DNA of 64,000 bases from Mesorhizobium japonicum MAFF 303099 (GTDB lineage: Bacteria; Pseudomonadota; Alphaproteobacteria; Rhizobiales; Rhizobiaceae): contig NC_002678.2 of the NCBI RefSeq assembly GCF_000009625.1, forward strand, positions 3,318,001-3,382,000, in the 5' to 3' direction. Shown here piece by piece: positions 51,428-60,580 of this stretch. Under the pieces are notes generated by a model. The model saw nothing but the letters and a program-made list of their open reading frames with translations, searched no databases and was not told the DNA's origin. The position numbers were made by a program, and so were the translations under genes. Each line of letters opens with the position of its first letter. The first letter of the stretch is position 1.

Positions 51428-53023
51428 TCAAAACAGCCGGAAACGGCGCGGCGATTTTTCCGCTTCCTCGTCCGGATCGACGCCCGGATCGTCGGGCAGC
51501 CGCGTCAGTTCTTCCGCCGGCTCGACGGCCTCGGCATCGGCCGGCACCGCCGCGAACGCAGCCGCCGTCACCGGCGTGACCTGGTCTTCGCTTCTATCGG
51601 TTCCCTTGCCCGTTGTCTCGCTGCCCGCCGCGACAGGCTCGATCGCGTCGATCGGCTTCTCGCTGGCCGGTTTCGCCAGCGCCTCTATCACCGGCACCGT
51701 GGTCCCCTCGTCGCGGCTGTCGATCAACTGGCCAAGCCGCTCCATCGGCGCGCGCCATTCGAAGGCGTCGAGCCGTCCGGTGACCGGCGATACCGGCGCC
51801 CAGCGTTCCGACACGACGCCATCGGCGACCCAGGCCGGATCGCGCGGCGCCCGCACCGCCTTGGAGAGCAGCTGCCGCACCTTGCCCTGGTCGCCGGTCT
51901 CAGCCTCCTCGATGTCGGCCAAAAGCAGATAGGCGCCCTCGCGGCGGTCCATCCGGATCGCTGCCTCGGCCTCGCTGCGGGCGGTCGAGAAATCCTGCGC
52001 ATCGAGCGCGGCCCGCGCCACGGTCATCGACGATTCGGCGTGGTTCTTCTTCATCTCCTGCAGCTTCTTCGCCCGGTTGAGCCGGTCGAGCACGGCGTCA
52101 CCCGGACGGGCGTGGGTGTAGAGCTCCGCGATCTCCGGATGCGGTTCCGCCCTCCAGGCGGTCTCCAGGATCTTCGAGCCCTTGCGCACATCGTTCTGCT
52201 TGAACAGCGCCGCGGCGGCGGCAACGGCGGCGGGGGCGAAATCCGGCTGCAGCTTGTTGGCCTCTAGCGCCGCGGTTCTTGCCGCATTGGGATCGCTGTC
52301 GGCAAGCGACTGCGCCTTGGCGGTCAACAGCACGGCGCGGCGGCGGTTGGCGGCGTCACGCTCGATCTGCCGTGTCGATTTCTGCGCGTCGACCAGCTTC
52401 AGGGCGCCGTCCCAGTCGCCGCGCGCGGTCAATTCCTCCAGCGTCGATTCGGCCGCCCAGGCCAGCTGCGGCGCAACGGCGGCGGCTCGGCCGGCATAGT
52501 GCCGGGCGGCATTGCGGTCGCCCAGCCGTTCGGCTTCGAGATAAAGCCCGCGCAGGCCGAGCAGCCGCATTTCGGGATCGTCGAGCATGCTCTCGAATTT
52601 CTGGCGCGCCCCTTCATGGTCGCCTTCGAGCAGCGACGCCTGCGCCTCGAGCAGATGGATCAGCGGTTCCTGGTCGGAACGGATCAGCTTGGCCGCTTCC
52701 TTGGTCTTCTTGCGGGCCAGCGCGCCGTCGCCGGCGCCGGCGGCGATCATGCCGGTCGACAGCGCCTGGTAGCCGCGGTCGCGGCGGCGCACGCGGAAAT
52801 AGCGCGATATGGTGTAGGGACTGTTCCACAGCGACCTGATCAGCCACCACAGGATCATCACCGCGGCGACCACGGCGACGATGGCCACCGCCGCCACCAT
52901 CAGGCTGACCTGGTACTGATAGCCGTTGAAGGTGACGACCATGTCGCCGGGCCGGTCGGCCAGCCAGGCAAAGCCGAGCCCGAGCGCGAAGACGACGATG
53001 AGGAAGGCGAGCAGGCGGATCAT
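51428..53023 (-). CDS. HemY-domain membrane protein with TPR region
   Basis: This 531-residue protein begins with two membrane helices (about 2-22 and 40-65, enclosing WLADRPGDMVVTFNGYQYQVS). A HemY N-terminal region and TPR-type helical repeats follow (about 100-400). An acidic low-complexity tail ends the protein. HemY proteins are inner-membrane scaffolds encoded next to heme-synthesis genes; they are unrelated to the protoporphyrinogen oxidase also called HemY. It starts 10 bases after the Mic60-like gene, and hemD and hemC precede both. Confidence 0.88.
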   Translation of the reverse strand: MIRLLAFLIVVFALGLGFAWLADRPGDMVVTFNGYQYQVSLMVAAVAIVAVVAAVMILWWLIRSLWNSPYTISRYFRVRRRDRGYQALSTGMIAAGAGDGALARKKTKEAAKLIRSDQEPLIHLLEAQASLLEGDHEGARQKFESMLDDPEMRLLGLRGLYLEAERLGDRNAARHYAGRAAAVAPQLAWAAESTLEELTARGDWDGALKLVDAQKSTRQIERDAANRRRAVLLTAKAQSLADSDPNAARTAALEANKLQPDFAPAAVAAAAALFKQNDVRKGSKILETAWRAEPHPEIAELYTHARPGDAVLDRLNRAKKLQEMKKNHAESSMTVARAALDAQDFSTARSEAEAAIRMDRREGAYLLLADIEEAETGDQGKVRQLLSKAVRAPRDPAWVADGVVSERWAPVSPVTGRLDAFEWRAPMERLGQLIDSRDEGTTVPVIEALAKPASEKPIDAIEPVAAGSETTGKGTDRSEDQVTPVTAAAFAAVPADAEAVEPAEELTRLPDDPGVDPDEEAEKSPRRFRLF

Positions 53024-53033
53024 CGTGTTGCCC

Positions 53034-54506
53034 TCATGCCTTCATCGCGCCGGAGATCAGCGCGTCGACCTGGGTTTCGACCTCGATGCGCGCCTTCAGT
53101 TTGCCGGCAAAGTCGGCACCGGCGGCCTTCACGGCCTCGGGCAGCGAATTGTATTCGCTGAGCGCCTTGGCATAGTCGCCCTGGCGGACCGCCACTTCCA
53201 TGCGCGCCACGGTTTCCGGCGCGCCAGGCCCCTCGACGGCACCGATCGGCCGGACCTTGACCAGCGATTGGGCGCTCGACATCAGGTTCTGCAGGAAGCC
53301 GGCATTCTGGTCGGCCGGCGTGGCGGCGGCGACCATGGCATTGGCGGCGGCATCCATTTGCGAGGCGATCTCGGTGCGGGTGGGCACGCCCTTTTCGGCA
53401 TAGGGCCGCAAGGTCGCGAGCTCAGGCGCGTTGGGCGAAATCGCGGCCAGCGTATCGAGTTCAGCCGAGAACGGCGCACCGCGTTCGAGCGCCGACTTCA
53501 AAGCCGACGCGGCAATGGCGAGCGCGATCTTCGGCTGTCCTGCCGCCGCCTCGACCTTGCCGGAAAGCTGCGACACCGACTGTTCCAGCGCGGCGAGCCG
53601 GCTGTCCTGGGCCTTGGCCGCCTCGCCTGTCGATTTCACCAGCGCATCGAGACCGGCCAGCTTTTCGTTGAGCGGGCCAAGATCGACCGGTGCGGCGCTG
53701 CCGGCCTTGCCAAGGGCAGCGACCGCGGTTTCGATCTGCTTGACCTTGTCGCCGAGGGCCGCAAGCCCGGCATTGTCGCCGGCGCCGCCCTTTTCGACCG
53801 CCGATTTCAGCGCCGCGATATCGGCCTTTACCTGCTCCAGCCCCGAGGAAAGCCCGACCACCTTGGCCGCTGCATCGTTGTTGCCGCCGGTTTCCTTCAG
53901 GCCGGCGATTTCGCTCTTCAGCGAAGCGATCTCGCCATTGACGCCGTCGAGCGAGACGCCGGCGCCGGAACCCGGCGCGCCGAGCAGGCCGGCAAATTGC
54001 AGGCCGCCGGCGCCGGCGAGCGCAATGACGCCCCCGATAATGCCGGCGGCGATGCCGTTGAGACCGCCACGCTTTGCTGCGGCAGGCGTCGGCGCCATCT
54101 TTTCGTCCCGCGTCTGGGTTTTTGCCTTGCTGCCATCGCTGCGCTTGGCCGACGCATCCTCGAAATTGTAGTCGGAGGCGGCACTGCGATCAGCTGGCGC
54201 ATCGGAACCGGGATAGGGCATCTCCGGCTCAACGGCCTTGGCCTCAGCGGACGGCTCGGTCCCGGCCTGCCCCACGCCATCGGCATGCTCCCAGGGTTCG
54301 AGATCGGTCTGGTCGGCATGCACCGGCTCTTCCGGAGCCTCCGGCTGCGAGGCATCAGCGGCTTCCTCAGCCTTCGCCTCGTCGGTCTGGGCCGCTGCCT
54401 TGGCGGCATCCTCGTCGACGATGCGGGAAACGGCACCGGGCTCGAGATCGATGGTCACCGGCTCGCGGCGGCTTTTCGAGTGTCGCATCTTCGGCGTCTT
54501 GACCAT
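53034..54506 (-). CDS. Mitofilin/Mic60-like inner membrane protein
   Basis: From ATG 54506, with GGAG upstream, the product is 490 residues. An acidic Ala/Glu-rich cytoplasmic part (about 1-140) leads to one membrane helix (about 150-175, GLNGIAAGIIGGVIALAGAGG). A long coiled coil follows (about 180-320), and a C-terminal helical domain (about 390-490, with LVKVRPIGAVEGPGAPETVA) resembles the mitofilin signature. Alphaproteobacterial Mic60 homologues lie beside heme genes and shape intracellular membranes. The hemC-hemD-this-HemY order is that conserved layout. Confidence 0.82.
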   Translation of the reverse strand: MVKTPKMRHSKSRREPVTIDLEPGAVSRIVDEDAAKAAAQTDEAKAEEAADASQPEAPEEPVHADQTDLEPWEHADGVGQAGTEPSAEAKAVEPEMPYPGSDAPADRSAASDYNFEDASAKRSDGSKAKTQTRDEKMAPTPAAAKRGGLNGIAAGIIGGVIALAGAGGLQFAGLLGAPGSGAGVSLDGVNGEIASLKSEIAGLKETGGNNDAAAKVVGLSSGLEQVKADIAALKSAVEKGGAGDNAGLAALGDKVKQIETAVAALGKAGSAAPVDLGPLNEKLAGLDALVKSTGEAAKAQDSRLAALEQSVSQLSGKVEAAAGQPKIALAIAASALKSALERGAPFSAELDTLAAISPNAPELATLRPYAEKGVPTRTEIASQMDAAANAMVAAATPADQNAGFLQNLMSSAQSLVKVRPIGAVEGPGAPETVARMEVAVRQGDYAKALSEYNSLPEAVKAAGADFAGKLKARIEVETQVDALISGAMKA

Positions 54507-54616
54507 GCCTGGGCTCCGCAAAATTCGCTTCGTCTCAACGCCTGCCGGCGCGTGATGGTTCAGAAAGGGTCTAGCACATCACCAAGCGGTGAAAAGGGGC
54601 GGTGTGATGACGCGGC

Positions 54617-55333
54617 TCAGGGCAGCACCCGCAAAAGCGCCAGCAGCGCCTCCCCGTCGGGTCGCGCGGCGATGCGGATTGCTTTGCCGGCGCCGCCGCC
54701 GAAGGCGGCGGCTATGCGCGCGGAAAGCGCGAAAACCTGTGTCTTTTCAAAGGCCTCTTGCAGGGCAGGCCGTTTGGTCAAGGCCTGCATCGCGGCGGCC
54801 GCCTTGGCCGAGTAGAGCAGCACCGCATCGACCGGCTGGCCGGACAGCAGCGCAAGGATAGTCCCGTCGGAATACGGCACCGGGAGCGTGTCATACGTCT
54901 CCACGGCGCGGACCCGGACGCCAGCCGCTTCCATCCGCTGTTCGAACATCGCAAACCGCACGCGTCCGCAGAGATAGGTGATTGCCTTGCCGGGCAACGC
55001 CGCCGCGATGGCGTCGGCCAGCGCCTCGGCATCGCCCGGGCCTTCAATGACGGAAGTGAACCCCCTCATGCGCGCCGCTTCGGCGGTCCTGGCGCCCACG
55101 GCATGGCAAGGCAGGGCAGCAAGCGCCGCGATGACCTCGTTCGAAGCATGGCGCACGGCGTTGGCGCTGGTAACGGCAACCGCGACGGCATCGCCGGTGA
55201 CGAACCCCGCATCGGCAGGCAAAGCCACCGTTTCGGTCAAAGGCAGAACGACCGGTTGAAAGCCCGTCTCCTGAAGCCGCAGCGCTGTGCGAGAGGCGCC
55301 CGGTTCCGGCCTGGTCACCAGGACGCGAAGCAT
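54617..55333 (-). CDS. hemD: Uroporphyrinogen-III synthase
   Basis: This 238-residue protein has the two-lobed HemD form. It starts MLRVLVTRPEPGASRTALRLQ (read in two parts), has TSANAVRHASNEVIAAL near 55 and a second-lobe ITYLCGRVRFAMFEQRMEAAG near 117. It closes the linear tetrapyrrole made by HemC with inversion of ring D. HemD sequences diverge strongly, so location right after hemC (2-base gap) adds weight. About 110 bases of non-coding DNA separate it from the Mic60-like gene. Confidence 0.88.
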   Translation of the reverse strand: MLRVLVTRPEPGASRTALRLQETGFQPVVLPLTETVALPADAGFVTGDAVAVAVTSANAVRHASNEVIAALAALPCHAVGARTAEAARMRGFTSVIEGPGDAEALADAIAAALPGKAITYLCGRVRFAMFEQRMEAAGVRVRAVETYDTLPVPYSDGTILALLSGQPVDAVLLYSAKAAAAMQALTKRPALQEAFEKTQVFALSARIAAAFGGGAGKAIRIAARPDGEALLALLRVLP

Positions 55334-55335
55334 CG

Positions 55336-56262
55336 TCAGACCCAGCCGTCGAAGAATTTTTCCCCGGCCTTGGCCCGCACCGTCCGTGCGGCCTCATCGC
55401 CGATGCGGGCGGCATCCTGTGCTGGTCCCTGCAATTCGACCGTATGCGACTGCGTCCCGTCGGGTGAGATGATCAGGCCGGCGAAAGAGAGATTTCCGGT
55501 CTCGATAGTCGCATGGCCGGCGATCGGCGTGCGGCAGGAGCCGTCGAGCGCCGCCAGGAAGGCGCGCTCGCAGGCCAGCGCCTGCCCCGTCGGCACATCG
55601 TGGATGGCGACCAGCATCTTTTCGACGGCGCGATCACCGATGCGCGTCTCGATGCCGATCGCCCCCTGGCCGGGTGCGGGCGGAAAAATGTCGAGCGGCA
55701 TCAAGTCGGTGGCGACATGCTCCAGACCCAGCCGCTTCAGCCCGGCATAGGCGAGGATGGTGCCGGCGGCGACCCCTTCGTCGAGCTTGCGCAGCCGCGT
55801 CTGCACATTGCCGCGGAACATCACCACGTCGAGATCCGGCCGCATGCGGCGGATCAGTGCCTGCCGCCTGAGCGACGACGAGCCGACCTTGGCCCCGCGC
55901 AGCAGGTCGGCGATGGTCTTTGCCGCCTTGCCGACAAAGGCGTCGCGCGCGTCCTCGCGCGGCAGGAAGGCGGAAAGCTCCAGGCCATCGGGCAATTGCG
56001 TCGGCATGTCCTTGGACGAATGCACGGCGATGTCGATCGCACCGGCGAGCAGCGCTTCCTCGATTTCCTTGGTGAACAGGCCCTTGCCGCCGGCCTCCGA
56101 CAGCGGCCGGTCCTGGATGCGGTCGCCGCTGGTCGAGATGACGACGACCTCGAAGGCTTCCGCCGGCAGGCCATGCGCGGCCATCAGCCGCGCCTGCGTT
56201 TCATGCGCCTGGGCCAGCGCCAGCGGGCTGCCCCGTGTTCCGATTTTCAAGGTTGTTTGCAT
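55336..56262 (-). CDS. hemC: Hydroxymethylbilane synthase (porphobilinogen deaminase)
   Basis: From ATG 56262 the product is 308 residues. It has the N-terminal [13 protein letters not shown] (7-19), HSSKDMPT (81-88), the catalytic Asp in that block, and the cofactor-carrying Cys243 in [11 protein letters not shown]. It joins four porphobilinogens into hydroxymethylbilane on a bound dipyrromethane. It is divergent from tsaD, as in many alphaproteobacteria. An upstream frame to 56307 would add 15 residues without a ribosome-binding site. Confidence 0.94.
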   Translation of the reverse strand: MQTTLKIGTRGSPLALAQAHETQARLMAAHGLPAEAFEVVVISTSGDRIQDRPLSEAGGKGLFTKEIEEALLAGAIDIAVHSSKDMPTQLPDGLELSAFLPREDARDAFVGKAAKTIADLLRGAKVGSSSLRRQALIRRMRPDLDVVMFRGNVQTRLRKLDEGVAAGTILAYAGLKRLGLEHVATDLMPLDIFPPAPGQGAIGIETRIGDRAVEKMLVAIHDVPTGQALACERAFLAALDGSCRTPIAGHATIETGNLSFAGLIISPDGTQSHTVELQGPAQDAARIGDEAARTVRAKAGEKFFDGWV

Positions 56263-56415
56263 GGCGCGCCGTCCGTGATAACCCCCGGCCGGAGCATTTG
56301 CGACCAAGTGGAGCCACTTGGCGTCGCAGAAATGCGGCTAAGATAACCGAGGCCTTTCCGGGCCTTCTCCTAATGGGGAAAGGCTCGATAAACAATCTCT
56401 GGAGACAGCGACGAA

Positions 56416-57504
56416 TTGATCCGCGTTCTGGGCATTGAGACGAGTTGCGACGAGACCGCCGCCAGCGTCGTGGCGCTGGAGGGCGATGCCGCGCCGAAAA
56501 TCCTGTCCAACATCGTGCTTTCTCAGATCGAGGAACATGCCGCCTTCGGCGGTGTCGTGCCCGAGATCGCCGCCCGCGCCCATGTCGAGGCGCTGGACGG
56601 CATCGTCGAGGCGGCGCTGGCGGATTCGGGCACAACCCTTGCCGATATCGATGCGATCGCCGCCACCGCTGGCCCCGGCCTGGTCGGCGGGCTGATCGTC
56701 GGGCTGATGACGGCCAAGGCGATCGCCGCCGCGGCAGGCAAGCCGCTGATCGCCGTCAACCACCTTGAAGGCCATGCCTTGACGGCGCGGCTGACCGACG
56801 GGCTCGAATTTCCCTATTTGCTGCTGCTGGTCTCCGGCGGCCACACGCAGATCCTGGCGGTGCGCGGCGTCGGCGACTATCAGCGCTGGGCCACCACCAT
56901 CGACGACGCGCTCGGCGAAGCCTTCGACAAGACCGCCAAGATGCTCGGCCTGCCCTATCCCGGCGGACCGAATGTCGAGAAGGCAGCACAGACGGGCAAT
57001 GCCTCACGCTTTACCTTCCCTCGCCCGATGAAAGGCTCGGCGCAGCCCGACTTCTCCTTCTCCGGTTTGAAGACCGCCGTGCGCCAGGCGGCGACCGCGA
57101 TCGAGCCGCTGGGCGACCAGGACGTCGCCGACATCTGCGCCTCGTTCCAGGCGGCGGTCGCCGATGCGCTGGCCGACCGCGTTTCGCGCGCGCTGGCGCG
57201 ATTCAGCCAGACATTTCCCGGCACGAAAAACCCGGCTTTGGTCGTTGCCGGCGGCGTCGCCGCCAACCATACCATCAAGGCAACGCTGGAACGGCTCTGC
57301 GCCGAGGCCGGTTTCATCTTCGTCGCGCCGCCGCTCAAACTGTGCACCGACAATGCCGCGATGATCGCCTGGGCCGGCATCGAACGGCTGCGGGAAGGCA
57401 TGGCGCAGGAGAACGGCTTCGATTTCGTGCCGCGCTCGCGCTGGCCGCTGGACAGCATCTCGGCGCCGATGGTCGGTTCCGGCCGGCGCGGAGCCAAGGC
57501 ATGA
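56416..57504 (+). CDS. tsaD: tRNA threonylcarbamoyladenosine synthesis protein TsaD
   Basis: TTG at 56416, with GGAGA upstream, encodes 362 residues. It has the start [19 protein letters not shown] and metal-binding His116 and His120 in VNHLEGH. It also has the ATP-site [10 protein letters not shown] (about 135-144) and a C-terminal [12 protein letters not shown]. TsaD transfers the threonylcarbamoyl group to A37 of tRNAs reading ANN codons, with TsaB and TsaE encoded elsewhere. It overlaps gpsA by 4 bases (ATGA). Confidence 0.95.
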
Positions 57505-58532
57505 CAGGTGAAGCGGTGAGCGGCCAAGACGTCAGCAATCCCGGCAAAAGCAGCTGGCGTGTCACCGTGCTGGGCGGCGGCGCCTGGGGCACGGCGCTGG
57601 CGCTGGCCATGCTGCGCGCCGGCCATAAGGTGCGGCTGTTCGCGCGCGATCCGCAAACCGTGGCCGCGATCGGCCAAGGCCAGAATCCGCGCTATCTGCC
57701 CGGCATCGCCATTGCGCCCGGCATCGAGGCGACATCGGACATTGCGGCAGCGCTCTCCGGCGCCGATTGCGTGCTGGCGGTGACGCCGGCGCAATCGCTG
57801 CGGGCGACGCTGGCTGTGGCGAAGGACAATATGCCGGACGGCATCCCGCTTGTCCTCTGCGCCAAGGGCATCGAGCGCGACACCGGCGCCTTGCTGTCGG
57901 CAATTGTCGAGGAAATCCTGCCGCGAAATCCGGTTGCCGCACTGTCGGGCCCGAGCTTCGCCACCGATGTCGCCCGCGGCCTGCCGACGGCGGTCGTTGT
58001 CGCCGCCCGTGACGAGGCGCTAGCAGCTGACCTTGCCGCTCGCTTTTCCGCGCAAAACCTGCGTTGCTATTCAAGCGACGACCTGATCGGCGTCGAGATC
58101 GGCGGCGCCTTGAAGAATGTCTTTGCCATCGCCGCGGGCGCCGTCACCGGCGCCGGACTTGGCGCCAGTGCCCAGGCCGCCATGGTGACGCGCGGCTTCG
58201 TCGAACTGCGCCGCATCGGTGCCGCCTTCGGCGCCAGGCCCGAGACTCTGATGGGGCTTTCCGGCCTTGGCGACCTGCTGCTGACCTGCTCGTCCGCCCA
58301 ATCGCGCAACTTCGCCTACGGGCTGACGCTCGGGCAAGGAAAGGCGCTTGCTGGCCTGCCGCTGGCCGAGGGCGTGCCGACGGCGGCGATCGCCGCCCGC
58401 ATCGCCGTCGAGCGCGGCATCGACGCGCCGATCATCGCCGCCGTGGCGGCCATACTGGACGGCGCCATCACCATCAGCCAGGCCGTGACCGCCTTGATGA
58501 CCCGGCCGCTGAAGACCGAAACCAACGATTGA
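57501..58532 (+). CDS. gpsA: NAD(P)-dependent glycerol-3-phosphate dehydrogenase
   Basis: From ATG 57501 the product is 343 residues. The cofactor loop is [10 protein letters not shown] (about 24-33). Further GpsA features are [17 protein letters not shown] near 119, [19 protein letters not shown] near 147 and the catalytic lysine in [14 protein letters not shown] near 197. It reduces dihydroxyacetone phosphate to glycerol 3-phosphate for phospholipid synthesis. An 18-residue leader before the Rossmann fold is slightly longer than usual. Coupled to tsaD by overlap. Confidence 0.94.
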
Positions 58533-58583
58533 TCCCCCAACTTCAACCCCCCAACTTCAATCCCAACGACCAGGAGAAAGACC

Positions 58584-58880
58584 ATGCTGTTTGCTTTTGT
58601 TTGCAAGGACAAGCCGGGAAGCCTGCAGGTGCGCCTCGACACGCGGCCCGAGCATGTCGCCTTTCTCGAAGGGCTGAATGCGGACAAGAAACTGGCCTTC
58701 GCCGGTCCGTTCCTCGATGCCGATGGCAAGCCCAATGGCAGTCTCGTGGTCGTTGAGGCGCCGGATCTGGCCGCGGCGCAGGCCTTGTCGGCCGCCGACC
58801 CCTATGCCAAGGCGGGCCTGTTCGAAAGCGTCGAAATTCGCCAGTGGAACTGGACGTTCAACAAGCCGGCGGCTAGTTAA
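58584..58880 (+). CDS. YciI-like family protein
   Basis: This 98-residue protein has the YciI ferredoxin-like fold features. A His lies in RPEHVAFLEGL (about 22-32), an Asp in FAGPFLDADGKP (about 41-52), and a C-terminal DPYAKAGLFESVEIRQW follows (about 73-89). These pair into a presumed active site in the family, whose reaction is largely unknown. ATG 58584 has AGGAGAAAG upstream. It lies 51 bases after gpsA and 38 before the EVE gene, a common rhizobial arrangement. Confidence 0.88.
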   Translation: MLFAFVCKDKPGSLQVRLDTRPEHVAFLEGLNADKKLAFAGPFLDADGKPNGSLVVVEAPDLAAAQALSAADPYAKAGLFESVEIRQWNWTFNKPAAS

Positions 58881-58918
58881 TTCCGGTTGCCCGCACCTGG
58901 ATCGCACGGAGGAGAAAC

Positions 58919-59344
58919 ATGAACTACTGGCTGTTCAAATCCGAACCCTCGGTTTTCTCCTTCGAGGCGTTGAAGGCCAAGGGCAAGGCCGGCACGCAAT
59001 GGGACGGCGTGCGCAACTACGCCGCCCGCAACAACATGAAGGCCATGCAGATCGGCGATCTCGGCTTCTTCTACCATTCCAATGAGGGGCTCAACATCGT
59101 CGGCATCGCCGAAGTCTGCGCGCTGGCCCACCCCGACACCACTTCGGATGATCCGCGCTGGGAATGCGTCGACATCCGCGCGGTTCGCGATGTGCCGACC
59201 CCGCCGACGCTGGAACAGGTAAAAGCCAATCCGAAGCTTGCCGACATGGCGCTGGTGCGGCTCGGCCGGCTTTCCGTGCAGCCGGTGACTCCGGCCGAAT
59301 GGAAGGAAGTCTGCCGCATGGGCGGCCTGACGCCTGCTCCGTGA
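58919..59344 (+). CDS. EVE-domain protein
   Basis: This 141-residue protein is a single EVE (PUA-like) domain: MNYWLFKSEPSVFSFEAL, WDGVRNYAARNNMKAM near 34 and GDLGFFYHSNEGLNIVGIAEV near 52. EVE domains have an aromatic cage that reads modified nucleic-acid bases and may act in RNA regulation or defence. GGAGGAG precedes ATG 58919. Its stop overlaps the GTG start of a methyltransferase gene as GTGA. Confidence 0.92.
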   Translation: MNYWLFKSEPSVFSFEALKAKGKAGTQWDGVRNYAARNNMKAMQIGDLGFFYHSNEGLNIVGIAEVCALAHPDTTSDDPRWECVDIRAVRDVPTPPTLEQVKANPKLADMALVRLGRLSVQPVTPAEWKEVCRMGGLTPAP

Positions 59345-59997
59345 CGGCGCTGACCCCGCACGGCGCGAAGCAATTCATCCTCGACAACACGGCACTGATG
59401 GCGCCGCCGCATGTGCCCGAGATTCGGCTGCGCCTCGCCGATGAAGCGCACGATCTTTGGCAGCGGACCGAGGACGAGCTGGTTGAGATCGGCCTGCCGC
59501 CGCCCTTCTGGGCCTTTGCCTGGGCCGGCGGCCAGGGCCTCGCCCGCTATGTCCTGGACAATCCCGACACGGTGCGGGGCAAGCGCGTGCTCGACTTCGC
59601 CTCGGGCTCCGGCCTTGTCGCCATCGCCGCCGCCAAGGCCGGCGCTGCTGAAGTAATCGCCACCGACATCGACCCGTTCTGCGCCACCGCGATCCGCCTC
59701 AACAGCGAGGCCAACGGCGTCGGGATCGACTTCCTCGGCACGGATTGCATCGGCACCGATGCGGGCTGGGACGTGGTGCTTGCCGGTGACGTTTTCTACG
59801 ACAAATCCTTCGCCGACCGCCTGATGCCATGGTTTGCGACGCTCAAGGCGCGCGGTGCCGAGATCTTCGTCGGCGATCCCGGCCGGTCGTATCTGCCGAA
59901 ATCGGGGCTGGAGCCGCTTGCGGTCTATGAGGTGGACGTCACGCGAGCGCTGGAGGATTCCCTGGTCAAGCGCACCACCGTCTGGCGCTTTGCTTGA
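59341..59997 (+). CDS. Class I SAM methyltransferase (ETF-beta lysine methyltransferase-like)
   Basis: GTG at 59341 overlaps the EVE stop. The product is 218 residues. The SAM-binding motif is VLDFASGSGLVAIAAAKAG (about 82-100), followed by ATDIDPF (about 107-113), and the catalytic-type loop is VLAGDVFYD (about 140-148). The start of the fold, LPPPFWAFAWAGGQGLARY, is typical of the METTL20/ETFB lysine methyltransferase group, which methylates a lysine of electron-transfer flavoprotein beta and has bacterial members. A start at ATG 59398 is possible. Confidence 0.82.
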   Translation: MTALTPHGAKQFILDNTALMAPPHVPEIRLRLADEAHDLWQRTEDELVEIGLPPPFWAFAWAGGQGLARYVLDNPDTVRGKRVLDFASGSGLVAIAAAKAGAAEVIATDIDPFCATAIRLNSEANGVGIDFLGTDCIGTDAGWDVVLAGDVFYDKSFADRLMPWFATLKARGAEIFVGDPGRSYLPKSGLEPLAVYEVDVTRALEDSLVKRTTVWRFA

Positions 59998-60029
59998 CGC
60001 CATCGCCGAAGCGCCTGATACAAAGTCTG

Positions 60030-60096
60030 GAGCAATTCCAGGAAAAGTGTGTAGCGGTTTTCCGTTCGGAATTGCGTCGCAACAAAAAAGACAGAG
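60030..60096. repeat. Palindromic repeat (GAGCAATTCC family)
   Basis: GAGCAATTCCAGGAAAAGTG (60030-60049) is followed by GCGGTTTTCC and GGAATTGCG (60068-60076), whose ends pair. It is the same element found near 50019 and 63335. Here it fills the gap between the methyltransferase gene and the DUF1761 gene. Confidence 0.8.
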
Positions 60097-60131
60097 CATG
60101 TCGCATGGCCTGCATCTGGAGGGGGAAGCTC

Positions 60132-60548
60132 ATGGATTTTTCAGCAGTGAACTGGCTGGCGGTCATTGCCGCCGCCGTCTTGGCCTGGTTGTTCGGCGCC
60201 GCCTGGTACATGGCGTTGAGCAAGCCGTGGCTGAGGGCCGCCAAGCTCGATCCGGCGACGATGAAGAAATCGCCGCTGCCTTTCGTCATCAGCTTCATCG
60301 CCGAACTGGTCATGGCCTACATCATGGCGCTGGTGGTCGGTGCGATGACCGGCGGTGAACCGACATTGCTCGCCGGGCTTGTCTTCGGTTTCGTGCTCTG
60401 GCTGGGGTTCATCGCCACGACGCTGTCGGTCAACCATCGCTACGAGAATTTCGGCTGGGACCTGACCCTTATAGACGGCGGCCATTGGCTGGGTGTCTTG
60501 CTGATCATCGGCGCGGTGATCGGCTGGTTCGGCGCCGCGGCAAGCTAA
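60132..60548 (+). CDS. DUF1761 family membrane protein
   Basis: From ATG 60132, preceded by GGAGGGGGA, the product is 138 residues with four hydrophobic helices (about 5-25, 50-72, 76-97 and 115-136). It matches DUF1761 in its VNWLAVIAAAVLAWLFGAAWY start and the NHRYENFGWDL loop. The function of the family is unknown. The palindromic repeat before it and convergence with the LysR gene suggest a single-gene transcript. Confidence 0.87.
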   Translation: MDFSAVNWLAVIAAAVLAWLFGAAWYMALSKPWLRAAKLDPATMKKSPLPFVISFIAELVMAYIMALVVGAMTGGEPTLLAGLVFGFVLWLGFIATTLSVNHRYENFGWDLTLIDGGHWLGVLLIIGAVIGWFGAAAS

Positions 60549-60580
60549 GGCGGCGCGTTGATCTTCGGCCCGGCAGAAGC

